Source of the DNA: Talinum fruticosum
Lineage: Eukaryota; Streptophyta; Magnoliopsida; Caryophyllales; Talinaceae
Reading direction: 5' to 3'
Assembly: GCA_021018815.1 (NCBI GenBank)
Contig: JAITYX010000053.1
Coordinates: 1,612,001 to 1,676,000 of the forward strand
Length of the DNA: 64,000 nucleotides
A program made the translations under genes and the position numbers. The notes beneath the pieces were generated by a model. It saw only the letters and a list, made by a program, of their open reading frames with translations, made no database searches and had not been told where the DNA came from. Below, in pieces: positions 45,900-59,074 of the stretch. Each line of letters opens with the position of its first letter. The first letter of the stretch is position 1.

Positions 45900-47696
45900 A
45901 ATAGGCAAATTTCATTAATCATTCAAAGCACAGAAAAACTTAAACAAATTGAGAAACAAACTGAGAAAAACTCCCCTAAACCAAACATTTCTATTTCCTA
46001 TCTTATCTCTCTCCCTATGTATTTCAACAAAAATAACAAAAAGAGGGAGGAAAGAACAATTAAGTACAAAGATGTCGGATAAAACAAACCAAAGTTTTAA
46101 TTTAAGAGGGAGGAGGAGCAGTTTGGCGAGAAGTAGAAGAGCGAGGGTTGCACATGCGCCGTAGCCTTGAGTAGAGATAGCTTCGCGAGGAGGCAATAAC
46201 AGAGGTAGATCGGGAAGTGGAATTATACGCCTGCGAGACACTTGAAGAGCTTCCTTTGCTTCTACTTCTTCTAAGCCCTCAACAACTGCTGCTGTAGGCT
46301 ATGGTTCCGAGGTAGGGGCCTTAGATCGGCCTACATCGTCAACCTCCTCCGAGGTAGACCGAGTATGATATGAGGAGATTACCTCAGGTTCTTTGTCGCC
46401 CTTACCCTCGGAATGAACTACTTCAGTCTCATTTTCTCCTTCTCCTTCAGCTTCTCCTTGTCCTTCTTCTTCTTCTTTAACTTCTTCTAACTCAAACTCG
46501 GAAGAGCTGGAGGACTTTGAAGGTTGTGCTTCTTCATATTCCGAGTCCTCTGCTGCCTTGGACCTTCTTTCTTGGAGGTGAAGAATTTGTTGTTGTTGTT
46601 GTTGCTAAATAACCTCCTTGAGCTTGGCAATCAAGGCTTGACTCTGCTCAATTTGAGTTTGAGCCCGACTTTAGAACCGAGTCATAAGTGGCATGAAAGC
46701 CTAGAACGCTCCTAGAGTTATTTGCAACTCTTTAGCCAGAGAGACAAACCGAGTGGCCACCTTATGAAGTAAATCAAGTGAAGGGGCAAGTTGAGAAGTG
46801 AAGGTCCGAGTAGTAAGAAGGGGAACCTTAGTACCGATCCGAGTCTAAGGTGGAGGAGGAGGAGGAGCTAGTTTTGAGGAATGAACCTAGACACCGGTTT
46901 GGATTTCCTAGTATCCAAGACCAATGAGTTCACCTATGCCAAAACAGATAGCGAGGCTCTAAGCACTTGTTTGGGTTAGGAGATCGACCTCAAACCGAGT
47001 AAAGACAGTTGAAAGAAGAGCTCCAAAGGAATAAGGAGTCTTCTTCTTGTCGGATGGAACAAAAGCAATTTGTTCGAGGATAAAGGGAAGAGGTCAACTT
47101 CATACCCTTCTAGAATGTCAAAGAGAACCTTAAGAACTTTTCTGTTAGGGTTCTCTTTTGAGGGATAGTAAGAGAAGAAGGTTCTTATTAGAATAAAGTA
47201 TAGAAGTCCGGCTTCAAAAGTTATCCGAGTCACAAAAAAATTTTTCTAGATCGAGGGATTTCTTTAGCGTACTTGTCAAAGAAGTCATCTGCGACTTCAT
47301 TGAAGGGGATAGGATTTGAATATAGAAAAAACACTTTACATCAAAGAGCTTATGAAGTAGAGCAAGATTGATACGAGTCACCTTGCCTTGGACGACGTAA
47401 GAGATCACGTTATCTCTTCCTGTCATGTGGGAATTGAACTCGATGAACGAGTTCGGTAGATGTATTCACGTAAGCACAAGTAATTGAAGGTACCTCTTTT
47501 GAGAGTACATTTGATCCAAGAAAAAGATGTTTTGGAGAAGAATTTTTGTCAATAAAGAAGTGTTGAGCGATGAAGACCTTTGAATCATCCGAGGTAGGGG
47601 CTTTTCCTTTGGCTTGGGCAGCCTCGGATCGAGTTAATTTAGTTCGGCCTTCTTTGTGGCCGAACCTCCCTCCATAGCTGAACCTCTCTTAGGCAT
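45900..47696 (-). pseudogene. Extra (env-like) coding region of the Sirevirus-like element
   Basis: From a minus-strand ATG at 47696 (MPKRGSAMEGGSATKK) the reading soon hits a stop and continues in pieces: 47426-47214 (RDNVISYVVQGKVTRINLAL), then 47233-46976 (NPNRKVLKVLFDILEGYEVD). These are followed by a Glu/Ser/Gln-rich low-complexity part at about 46280-46680, with a QQQQQQ run near 46590. It ends in a hydrophobic reading at 46241-45915. Position after Pol and composition (conserved N-terminal domain, acidic coiled middle, hydrophobic end) fit the third ORF of Sireviruses, sometimes called env-like; no receptor-binding role is shown. This copy is broken. Confidence 0.55.
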
Positions 47697-47858
47697 ATTG
47701 AAAGAGATAGAGAGAGTTTAAGAGTAAACGAACGAGAGTGCAGAGCACATATGAGTGAGAAATAGAGAGAGAATTTGAATGTGAGAGAGATTAAGTGAGA
47801 GAGTAAAGAAAGCGAGAGTTTGAGAAATAAGTGGGTCAAGTGATGAAATCGAAACGAT

Positions 47859-47868
47859 GCTATTTATC
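47859..47868 (-). promoter_or_regulatory. TATA-like box before the env-like region
   Basis: On the minus strand GATAAATAGC is followed by a CT-rich stretch (47700-47840, CTCTCTCTATCTCTTTC-like) and the ATG at 47696. The layout resembles an independent plant promoter with a CT-rich leader. Weak evidence by itself. Confidence 0.28.
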
Positions 47869-48205
47869 GAATAAATACTTTCATTGAATAACAACCTTTT
47901 TGACTCAGCCTACCAAGCAACGGTTGTCAAACCGTTGAGTCTCCCAACTGAGTAACGGCTAGTTTTCGGCGCGTTTTCTTTTAACGGCTAGTTCTTCTAA
48001 CTGTTCGCTTGACGGATAGAGAAGAAAAGATTTTCGAAAAGATTTCTAAGACTCTTCATTTATCTAGAGATGATCTCAAAATTTTGATGTCGATATTTCT
48101 TATAAACCGAGTTTGACTCGGTGATGTGTTTGAGTGACTCGGAACACACTCGGAAAATTAATAACCTATAGTTCGGTCTCATTACTGTGTCAATCGATCC
48201 ATTTG

Positions 48206-51200
48206 TTATTCATTCAAAGCATATAATAATAAATAAGAGTAGAATAACTTATGCATTAACTCAAATAATCTTGCAATTAACATGCCAAGTTCATTCCTAA
48301 TAAAGCAAAACTGATCTTCACTAAGAGGTTTAGTAAAAATATCAACTAATTAAAATTTTGTAGGAATAAACTCAAGTTCAATATCACCTTTCTCAGAATG
48401 TTCTCTCGGAAAATGATACTTGACCTCAATGTGTTTTGTTTTTGAGTGCTGAACTCGGATTCTTAGTGATGCTGATTGCACTTTGATTGTCCCACTTGAT
48501 TGTGAATGATAGTCTTAGATCCTTCAAGTGTTGCTTGATGTAGAGAATCGAGCACAAGAAGCTCTAGTCGTAATGTACTCAGCCTCAGCAATTGATAGAG
48601 CAACCGAGTTTTGCTTCTTTGAATGCTAGGAGATGAATGATTGACCCGAAATTGGCATGATCTTAATGTGCTTTTTCTATCAATTTGTCTCCAAGCATAG
48701 TCGACATTTGAGTATCTAGTGAGGGTCGGATCTAAGTCTTTCTAATACCGGAGACCAAGTGTCTATGTCCCTGCAAGATATCTAAAAATTCTCTTCACTG
48801 CAGATGAGATATGATTCCATAGGATTTGCTTGAAATCTTGCACAAAGGCAAACATTAAACATGATATCCGGCCTACTAGATGTGAGATAAAGTAGAGATC
48901 CAATCATACCTCTGTAGAGTTTCGATCTACAATTGTACCTTTCTTATTTGAGTCCAGCTTTGTGCTCGCTACTCATAGGTGTTGCTGCATGCTTCACATC
49001 TTATAACTTGTACTTTTCAATAACTCCTTGGTGTACTTTGATTAATGGACATAGATCCCAATGTTTTTCTTGCTTGATTTGCAATCCAAAGAAGAAACCC
49101 ATCATACTCATTTGGAACTCCTGTCTCATTAACTTAGAAAACTGTTGGCATAGAGTTTCATTAGTAGCTCCAAATATGATGTCATCAACATAGATCTAAA
49201 TGATAAGAAAATCATTCCCCTTAGTTTTTGTGAGAAGAATTTTGTCAATAAGACCTCTTTTGAAATCGTTTTCATACAAGAAACCGCTAAATCTTTCATA
49301 CCAAGCTCCGGGAGCTTGTTTCGGACTCATATAAAGTCTTTTGCAATTTGAAAACATGATTTTGAAATTGAGAGTTTTCAAATCCAAGGGGTTGCTATAA
49401 ACCTCTTCTTGAATATAACCATTAAGAAATGCAAACTTAACATGCATTTGATAAAGCTTAATGTTCATGCTAGATGCAAATGCTAAGAGAATTCCGATTG
49501 CCTCAATCCTAGCAACATGTGCTAAGGTTTTCCCACAATCAATTCCCTCTTTTGGTTATTTCCCGAGCAACTAATCTGACCTTATTTCTGACTACCAACC
49601 CTCCCTCATCCAATTTGTTCTTAAAAACGCATTTGGTTCCTATTATCGGGTGGTCGGAAGATCATTTGGTCAAAGTCCGGACTTGGTTTCTTTCAAATTG
49701 AGTTAATTCTTCTTGCACGGCCTCTACCCATTCAGATTCAAGTAAGGCTTTTAGTACATTTTTAGGTTCAATTAATGAAATGAATACTGAAAATGCACAT
49801 AGATTTTGCAAAGAAGAACGAGTTCTTACCCCACTCGTTGATATCGAAAGTATATACTCGGTGGGTGACTGGATGCATATTTGAAGGCTCTATTTGTCCT
49901 ATGATTTACCAGGTTTGTTGGTTGAATGGTCCGATCTTCAGCTGGTTCGGTTTCTTGAACATCTTCAACTTGATCTTCAGTAGTGTGAGTTGGCTCTTAA
50001 GCTTGCTCATTGTGAGTCGCCTCATTGTGAGTTGGCTCATTCTAAGTTGCCTCAGCTTCTTTTGTTTTGACTCATTCCGAGCTCGGCTTTAACAATATCA
50101 TCTTCATCTCTGTTGAGCTTGAGATCCGAGAAAGTGGATTCACTTGTCCTACCATGGTCAATCTCATCAAACACAACGTGGATACTTTCTTACGCTTTGT
50201 TAGTTCTCTTGTTAAAAATTCTATAAGCTTTACTATGAGATGAGTAACCCAGAAATATACCTTCATCCGACCTTACATCAAACTTAGTCAAATTTTCCTT
50301 ACCATTGTTATGCATATAGCATTACATCCGAATAGTGAATTAGGAGATGTTAGACTTCTTTCCCTTGTATAACTCACAAGGTGTCTTTTTCAGAATGGGT
50401 CCGATGAGGCATCTCGTTGAGTGCATAATTTGTCTGTATTGACTGTCTCGACTTAGAAATAATGAGGTAGATAATTTTCAATCATCATTGTCCTTCCTAT
50501 TTCTTCAAGAGTTCTATTCTTTCTCTCTACTACACCATTCTATTGAGGAGTTCTTAGTGCTGAGAAGTTGTGGGAGATGCCATTCTTGTCATAGAAGTCT
50601 GCAAATTCCGATTAATCAAACTCCCTTCCATGATCGGTTTGAATTCTTCCGATCCGAGTCTCGGACTCCACTTAAATTTTCCTGCAGATCTTAGTGAACT
50701 CTTTGAAGGCTTCATTCTTGTTTTTCAGAAAACACACCTAGGTAAATCGTGAGTAATCATCAACAATAACTAGCACATATGATTTATCTCCTAAGCTTTT
50801 CACAGGAATTTCACCACACAAATCCATATGAATCAATTCAAGTACTTTGGATGTAGACACAGCTTTGAGTGGTTTGAAAGATGATCCGACTTGCTTTCCT
50901 TTTGTGCATGCCTCACAGATTTTATCTTTCTTACATGCATAGTTAGGTAAACCCCTAACTAATCCATGAGATGCGATTTTCTTGATGGTATGCATGCTGA
51001 TATGACCTAGTCTACGATGCCATGTACATGAATCATCATTCAAAGAGGCTTTCAAACAGGATAAATCTTGACTAGAATATGAGAGAGGAATGGTGGAAGT
51101 GTTACCCGACCTCGGACACGAGAGTTTTGTCTCTTTGGTGACTACATCGAAATGAAGCGGTTAGTCCGAGTGAATCTTACCTCTTGAACTTTTTCACGTA

Positions 51201-52336
51201 ATTGAGATATGCTCAAAAGGTTGTACTTGAGTCCTTTGACAAGGTAGATCGGACTGATTGAGTTATCTCCTTGACCAATCTTGCCAATCTCAACTATCTT
51301 GCCTTTGCTATTGTCTCCAAATGTGACGTTTAGTCCTTTCATATATCTTCTAGCATAGAGGAGAGTCTTAAGTCTCCGGACATATGGTGTGAACATCCAC
51401 TGTCTAAGTACCAATAACCCTTTTGTGTTCTGAGGTACCTGTAAAACAAAAACAAACTAACCTTTCTCACTTCCTCTCATAAACCCAAGTAATAGTCTTT
51501 ATTGTGGTTCTTTTATAAAGAAAAGCACTTTTGGGGACCCAAATTTGAATAATTTTGAGCTTGGTCTGATTCTGAGTCTTCATTCTAGAAAACCGAGTTT
51601 GTGTCTCTTTTCTTTAAAAACCTTTTCTTTTGTGAACAAGTTGAGAAGGCTTTTTCATGTAAGCTGGTATGTGCTTAGTCCCTTTTCTTTGTGATTGAAT
51701 GGGATCATGCTCAACCTTCCTAAACTTAAGAGTTCGGAATTAGTTTTGAAAAGATTGTTATAAGAGTTATCCTTCTCTTCGAGCATTGTAACCAAGACCT
51801 TTTTTTCTAAATGAGACACAATGAGAGCCACGTAAAAGATCAAGGTTTTTATGACCTTGAGTGAGTTTTAAAATCAACTCCCGAGACTCATTGAGCTTCT
51901 TTTTAGTTGCTGATTCTCTATTCACGAGGCACTTAGACTCGGTCTCATTATCTTGAGCATTGGTCTCAAGCACTTTTAGATTTTGTCTCGGATTTTCTAG
52001 TTCCTTTTTTAAAGTGATGCTCTCAGTAGTAAGAGACTCTAATTGTTCTTTGAAATCAAAAGAATCGGAATTGAGCTTTTCTTCCAAAGTAAAGATATAT
52101 CTAACAAGATTAAGTTTGGAAAACTTGAGGAAATAGTTAATTACCTCCCGAGGATTTGTTTCCTCAAGCATCCGAATCAGCACTATCCGACTCGGATCCA
52201 GCTTCGAGTCCGTCGGTGTCATTAAACACTTTGAGTCATCGGAATCATCATCTTTAGAGGAGTCATCATCGCTCTAGGTAGCCACCATATCCTTTGAAGA
52301 CTCAGGTTTTGACTCTAACACATTCTAAATATTACA
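48206..52336 (-). pseudogene. Sirevirus-like Pol remnant (linker, protease, integrase, RT, RNase H)
   Basis: Minus-strand pieces in order: an acidic linker with SDDDSSKDDDSDDSKCLM (about 52225-52290); a coiled region at 52222-51767; protease to GAG-pre-integrase at 51414-51142 (LKYNLLSISQLREK). Next comes integrase at 51055-50738 (WHRRLGHISMHTIKKIA, DDYSRF). Reverse transcriptase follows at 49468-49196 (MHVKFAFLNGYIQEEVYSNP) and continues with YVDDIIFGATNE after a stop just before the YVDD. RNase H near 48590-48500 is poorly kept, and the C-terminal tail DIFTKPLSEDQFCFIRNELG ends with a stop at 48206. Many frame changes; not functional. Confidence 0.85.
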
Positions 52337-53748
52337 TGAAGACTCGGGTATAAATCCTATCTATCTTAAGTTTTGGTTCCAAGTCATTCGGAGCACTATA
52401 GAAACTCTTATCTAAGTTTTCATTCCGTTCGACTTACTCGGAAAATGCCTTATTGCATATCTCCTACACTGGTGTTTCGACTCACTCGGACATCACTCGG
52501 AACTATCGCATACTCAAATAATTTGTCTAACACTCTTATTTTGAGCACCGACTTTGTATTTTCAACGCAAAGAGAATTACGAGTGTTAATTCTTTATTCT
52601 AAGTCAACTTATTTCCTTGAGAATTATTTAACAAGATCAAGTTGTTATACTCGATATTTTACTCTCTCTACTTGATCATCTTTAGGATTGACTTAAGATG
52701 GAATTTGAGTATATTGAATATTAGACTCGGAAAATTCCATTCTTTTAGACCAAAGATAATTAAGCATTTATTTACTCGAATTTAATTATTATGTGTGCCT
52801 AATATTAGACCAAAGTATTTTATACTTTGAGAACCAATGTGGTTTGCTTTTGTAGGTTATTCAAATGAAGCTAACTTATTCTTGAAATACAAAAAGCAAC
52901 CAGCTTCTAGCCGTTAATCACTAGCAGACAAGTTTTAGCTACTTCGGATATGGCTCGGACACCGTGTCGGGATTGTTTGTTTCCAAAGCTGGAAAACTCC
53001 AACTCTAGGTTTAACAGTTGTTTCCAACACAACTTTCAGTCACCACCAAGTGACTGGACCATCGCTTGGAGCCAAGAGCCGTTGTACAACGTTCACATCC
53101 CAACGGATCTTTTCCGAGTGGCTCGGAAGAGCCATTACAACGACTAGTGAAGACTTCTGTCCGGAACCAAGAATTAACGGTCACTCTGCCTGGTTGGCTA
53201 TAAATAGAAGCCACCTCACAAGACTAGAAGATTGCTTGAAACTAAATTTATTGTTGAACTAATTGTGCTTATTCTTAATCAATCTTCTATTTATAACTCC
53301 AAGTCTCGTATTTAATATTTTCTGAATTGTAAAGAAAGTCTTGTAATCAGTTACATACTCTTCTTACTTTCTAAGTAAGGTCCCTTGACTCGAGTTGTAT
53401 GGGTTAACTCAGCTTAGTTGTCCCCGATTGTAATACTAGATCGGATAAGAGAACTTGAGTCTAGGCAAACATTAAAAGGAATTGTTTAAGGGATCAATTC
53501 TTGTTGAGTCGAGTCCTCCGTATTTTGTGGATTCAAAATAGTGGATTTGACTTGGTGCTTAGATTAGCACTGTTCGTCGTTTTCTACCCTAGGAGGGTTT
53601 CCACGTAAATCGTGTTATTACTTTTCCGAGTCCAATCTAGACTCGGAATATGTTGTTGAGCTGAATTGTTGTAAAAATTGTTTAATTTTCTTCATCACCC
53701 TATTCACCCCCTCTAGGGTAACTTAAACTCTCCACGAGCAAATCTTCA
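52337..53748 (+). repeat. Inverted LTR of the Sirevirus-like family inserted between Gag and Pol
   Basis: The 1412-bp LTR starts TGAAGACTCGGGTATAA and ends AATCTTCA, in plus orientation, opposite to its host. It has an intact CTATAAATAGAAGCC box at about 53199-53213, and the family block ending CACCCCCTCTAGGG near 53718. The bases on either side (TTACA and CCTTT) do not form a duplication, unlike the solo LTR at 37687. It may have come by a rearrangement, or lost its duplication. Confidence 0.8.
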
Positions 53749-54043
53749 CCTTTTTTTTTTGTCTTTGGACAGTCTTTGACTATGTGCTCCTTTTTGCCAT
53801 ACTCTAAACGACCTGAGTTCTTAGTAAAAGACAAATTAGAAGAGGATAAGTATTTACCTTTTTTGTCTTTCTTGTAGAACTCCTGCTTTGGCCTTTTTGC
53901 CACTTTTTATATTTCATCATCTTCTTGAAACCTTGGGTAATGAGTGCCATAGGATCCACTTTAGAATATGAGGAGCTCGGACTTTGCCGTCCTGTCTTCC
54001 GAGGCTTTCGGTGTAATGTTTCTTTTGGTGCTGATCTTTGTTT
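53749..54043 (-). pseudogene. Gag 3' part with damaged zinc knuckle
   Basis: The minus-strand reading after the CACTA insertion carries a basic region (KKMMKYKKWQKGQ) and a zinc-knuckle remnant YGKKEHIVKDCPKTKKK near 53770-53820. The two N-terminal Cys of the CCHC motif are replaced (Arg and Tyr), and only His and the last Cys remain. It stops at the inverted LTR. Confidence 0.78.
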
Positions 54044-54059
54044 CACTACTACGAGATAC

Positions 54060-54280
54060 CACTTTCAACGACAGTTAAAAGGACAAACTGTCATGAAAAA
54101 TGAACCGGTGGAAATTTTGTAAATAAAAGGCGTTACGAAGCACATAGGATGACGGTTCTTCTAGATGAACCGCCATCATATGTATTGGGCATTTGTTTGA
54201 CGATAGTTATTTCACATAACCGTCATCATATGTGACATATGGCGACGGTTCTGCGAAAGAACCGTCATCAAATGTCTTTT
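54060..54280. repeat. Left palindromic subterminal repeats
   Basis: At least three short inverted repeats of about 30-35 bp: GATGACGGTTC with GAACCGCCATC (54148-54176), ACGATAGTTAT with ATAACCGTCAT (near 54200-54230), and GCGACGGTTCT with AGAACCGTCATC (near 54242-54272). They mirror the right end and are probably protein-binding sites. Confidence 0.8.
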
Positions 54281-55739
54281 AGACCAATCTAAAAACCCGA
54301 GAACGTACTGCTTATTTCCATGCCCACTTCATTTGCTATCTATTCTCGGTCTTATTATTCTCCACCGTTCACTCTGGTTCAATACTACTCGGATCTAGAT
54401 CCGCTCACGATCGCGAGTAAGTTATCATCGCCGTTGTTCCTCTTATTGTTCAATTTCATTTCGCTCACTCCTTGTCTCTCCTCTTTATTGTAGCTATGTT
54501 AATATTTGCGTTGGTGGCTGGGCATGTTTTGGGGTGAATCCTCTCGCTCATTGTTGCTGTTATTTTTCTCGTTCTTATGGTATGAATCTTTATCCTTTCT
54601 TATTTTTCTCTTTAAGTTATTTACAAGATTTTATATAGTTAAATGTTCTATTTGGGGTAATTATGTGAATGGTGAGAATGTGGGTAATGTTTGCGATGGG
54701 TGAAATGTTGAATCTTTGTTGAAAATGTTGAATATTAAGAATGTGTCGATGTTGAGAATGTGGGTACCATTTGTTTAGTTTATTAAGTTGGAAATTCATG
54801 AAATGATAGATGTTTTGAGAAATGGGTTTAAGATTTTAGGATTTAATTTATAGGAAAATAGAATGATAGTTAATGATGGTAAATCGAAAGAGTGCATCCA
54901 AATTTGTTGAGGGTTTTAGAGAAACAGAAAGATAATTTGGATATAGGATCATCCCCAAATACTTGTTACTAAGTACTAGGACTTTATTGTTTTTCATATA
55001 ATTCAATTAATGGCATGCTTCATTAAATTATCGTATGCATTTCATAAGCTTAGAGAACCCGTTCAAACATCTCGTGCATAAATGTGCGTATAGCGTTTAA
55101 GATATTAGCTTGGTATGTATAGGTTTTTGAATTGTCCGTATTGGACAGTTTGAGAATAATATGATAATAGGTTGTGTGGTTATTATAATCTTGTCATAAA
55201 TTTGACAAGATATCACGAGTGCTCATTTCCCCTCTCGTTCTTCGGTGCAATTATGATGACAATGGGTTTGATGTGTGTATCTTTACTTATGTTACACTAC
55301 AATTAAGTATGGATATACACATTAGCCACTTCGTTTTCATATGTTGTCCTTGAAGGACAAAAGGGAAATGTCTGTCGGAATTTTGTCAAATGTATGATAA
55401 ATTTGGCTACACGGTCTAGGGTCATATTATTCTTGAATAGGTTTAGCGAGCATCTATCCATGTAAAAGGATCTTAGGCTCATGTCATATTATTCATACGT
55501 AAGTACGTATATATCGAACTATATGAGGTGAATTCCTCCTCGTGTTTATGGGTAAGGTATGGATCGAGTGTGAGTTTATAGCGATAGGAGAAGTGTAGAA
55601 TATCGTGATGGTGTTAACAACTTCCTAGAGATTACCGTCGAACATGTCGCCAAATTCGGAGAATAGTCCATATTTTGTCCAGTATTTAAGGTGTTTCAAC
55701 TCCTCAAGATTGCCCCTAAGGTTGTAAAAGTTCATCTAT

Positions 55740-58420
55740 ATTGACATGGGTTTGACACAACTTATGAAGTGTGGGTATGACATGGGCAGGAGGAGTATCT
55801 ATGAATATGTCGCTCGAGAGGAAGATGAAGGGTATGATGAAAATAAAGCTAGCAGTAGTATGGAATTAGAAGATTGACCGGAAGATCTAGTTCGTGGAGT
55901 AGAATGTGAGTTAGTTTGTCAACCATATGTATTAGGGTAATTATTAGCCGATTCGGAGAAGCCTCTTTACCGGGTTGTGATAAATATACCCGTTTATTAG
56001 TCTGTGTTGAGGTCGATGAACTTGAAAATGGCTAATGGTCGGAGTGACAAAAGTTTCACGGACTTGTTGAGTGTGCTCAATGATATACTCCCGTAAGGTA
56101 ATGTCCTTCCTAACCCATATGAGGCGAAGAAGATGTTGTGTCCTATGGGCATGGGTTATAAGAAGATACATGCTTGCCCGAATGATTGCATATTGTACCG
56201 AAAAGAACATGCCCGGAGACACGAATGTCCTAAGTGTCGTGTACCTCTATACAAAATGAAATTCATCGATGGAGAGACTGCTGAGGGACCTCCCGCAAAG
56301 GTGTTGTGGTACTTGCTGATGATACCGAGGTTTAAGCGCTTGTTTTCAAGTACAACCGCTGCCAAAAACTTGACGTTGTATGCCGACGGAAGAGTCCGTG
56401 ATGACAAGCTACGTCACCCTCGCTGATTCTCCTCAATGAAAGAAGATCGATTCAATGTTTCCGAATTTGGTAGGGAAGCACATAATCTACGTCCGGGTCT
56501 TTGTACGGATAAAATAAACCCCCATAGTGACCTCGGTAGCAAGCATAGCAGTTGGTCCATTCTTTTGGTTATCTACAACCTACCGTCATCGTTGTGTATG
56601 AAGCGCAAGTACATTATGTTGTCAATGCTCATTTCGGGCCTAAACAATCGGGAAATGATATAGATGTGTACTTGGTGCTTCTTGTTGAAGATTTCAAGCT
56701 TTTGTGCGATGAAGGTGTTTCGGTTTACGATGCATACCATGAAGATCAATTTACATTGCGAGCTATGATCTTCATGACAATCAATGACTTACTCGCACGG
56801 AAACTTTTTCGGATACACCGTCAAAGGCCACAAGGCATGCCCTATTTGTGCAAAGGATACTTGCTCCTATTAACTTAAGAACGGAAAAAGACGACCTATC
56901 TCGGACACCGAAAGTTTTTCCCTTTTCCCATCAATATCGTAAGAAAAAGAAGGCTTTTAATGATAAAACCGAGATGGATTATGCCCCAACTCCATTAACA
57001 GGACATCAAATATATGAGCAAATGAAGGATCTTGATGTGGAGTTTGGCAAGCCATATCGACGTCAATCTAAAAACGGTGTGTAGAAAAAGAGATCAATAT
57101 TTTTTGATCTTCCATATTGGAAAGAGTTGTATGTGATACATAGTCTTGATGTAATGCATATAGAGAAAAACATATGTGAAAGTCTCATTGGCACTCTTCC
57201 GAACATAACTGGGAAGACTAGGGACGGACAGAAAGCATGACTCGATATGTGTGAAATGAGAATACGGGAGGAATTAGCACCACAATCAAAGGGAAGAGAA
57301 CATATTTGCCTCCGGCGTTATACACATTGAGTAGAAGGGAAGAACAATGTTTGTGTGAGACCTTGAAAAACTCAAAGTGCCGCGAGGATATTCTTCAAAC
57401 ATTAATAGACTTGTTTCGATGTCCGATTATAGACTAATCGGTCTTAAATCTCACGATTGTCATGCTTTGATGCAACAAATACTGCTGGTTGCTATCCGAG
57501 CCATGATGTCGAAACATGTCGGACAGGTGATCGAAGACTTTGCTTCTTCTTCAATGCCATATGCAACAAAGTCATTGATTTGGAGAAATTGAATGATCTT
57601 CGATGCGACGTGATCGTTACATTATTCCAACTTGAGATATACTTCCCACCTTCTTTTTTTGATATCATGGTGCACCTAGTTGTCCATTTGGTGAGAGAAG
57701 TGCGATTCTATGGCCCGATTTTTTATCGATGGATGTACCCTTTTGAACGTTTCATGAAAATTCTCAAAGGGTACGTTAGAAATCGGTACCTACCGGAAGT
57801 GTGCATTGTTGAGGCATACACAGTTGAGGGGTGTGTCGAGTTCTCGCTGTGAATACTACCCCCAAATGGAAGAAGTTGGTATTCCAAAACATCGATTTAT
57901 GGGCAAGATCGGTGGGGAGGGAAGCTGGGGCCGACGGTTCTAACAATCAGTCGGGATATGAGGGATCAAGCACATCTTTATATTCTACAAAATGTCATAT
58001 TACTGTGTCATTGAGATATGGGAGCTAAACTATGTTGACTTCCGTGAGCCCATTTTTGGTGCAAATGGGCTGACAATAACAACGGTGCCCGAGTTGATGA
58101 GATGGGATTCACGATGGTCGATCTCATAAGAGAAGGGCCTAAAGGGGTTCAATTCGTTATGGCATCCCAAGTAAGAAAAGTGTTCTATATTGAGGACCCG
58201 GCCAATGATAAGTGGTCTATTGTTCTTCAAGGGAAGAGGCACGTTATCGGGTGGGGATGGTGAAGATGTGTGTGAGTTTGTTGAGGAGACCCCACCCTTC
58301 TCCTTAAGAATGCCTGTCGAAAATGAGGATCCCAATTTTGAAGAATTGTATTTAAGGGTTGACCATCAAGAGGGCATATATATTGAAGATAAGTCTAAAG
58401 GAAGAGGAAAAACGGCATAA
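55740..58420 (+). pseudogene. TNP2-type CACTA transposase, heavily degraded
   Basis: Recognisable pieces: about 55740-56090 (YEYVAREEDEGYDENK-like, then LPNPYEAKKML); 56133-56426 (CPMGMGYKKIHACPNDCILY and PRFKRLFSS); 56552-56880; about 57115-57170 (HSLDVMHIEKNICE-like); 57377-57850 with KSHDCHAL and YRWMYPFERFMK of the DUF4218-like part. A last block lies at 58030-58420, containing YIEDPANDKWSIVLQGKRH in one frame. The order equals that of the transposase at 2231-5956. Stops in every block and constant frame changes show a long-dead gene. Exon limits are not certain. Confidence 0.8.
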
Positions 58421-58594
58421 ACCATATAATTATATCAACTTGATAAGAACATTAATTTTATTGCGGATGATATGCAATACTTTTGCTTGTTTTAGAAACT
58501 GCAGCTTCGCTTTTTATTATTTTTGACTTGTAGTATTCATGTAAACAGATGATTTTGTTCGATGAGGATCAAAATAAGGACTAAGCTATCCAAT

Positions 58595-58945
58595 TGGAAG
58601 GGTAGAAGATCATCATTCGATGAGGGCCATAATTAAGGTAATGTTTCTTATGAATAATTGTTGCTTAACTCTTTTCTCGGTTTTGGTTGCTAATCTCGGC
58701 TCCCGCTTAATGTTTTCCTCAATTTTTATATTGTAGAACCTCTACCCCTACACGAACTCGAAGAAGCAAAATAAGGAATAAGCTTTCTAATATAATGGTA
58801 AAAGATCCTCATTCGATGAGTATCAAAAGGACTCAGCCTTTCAGGTAAAGTTTCTTGTGCATATTTCTTGTGGATAATTGTTGCTTAACTCTTTTCTCGG
58901 TTTTGGTTGCTAATCTCTGCTCCCGCTTAATGTTTTCCATAGTTA
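58595..58945. repeat. 220-bp direct duplication
   Basis: ATAATTGTTGCTTAACTCTT followed by TTCTCGGTTTTGGTTGCTAA occurs at 58655 and again at 58875, 220 bp apart. The blocks TCATTCGATGAG and GGTAAAGATCCTCATT-like sequence repeat with it. Confidence 0.8.
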
Positions 58946-59074
58946 TTAAGTTGCTTGTTGTCCAGTCTATCCCCCTGCACAAACACCAAGCAAACAAGTA
59001 CATGAGGAGCATCACTTTGGGACAATAACTAAGGAAATAAAGATTGTTGGTGAGATGCCATGTTTGTGTATTCC

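Noticed and set aside
45891..46164. Plus-strand readings opposite the env-like region
   Set aside because: They lie antisense to the Sirevirus-like element, with no domain.
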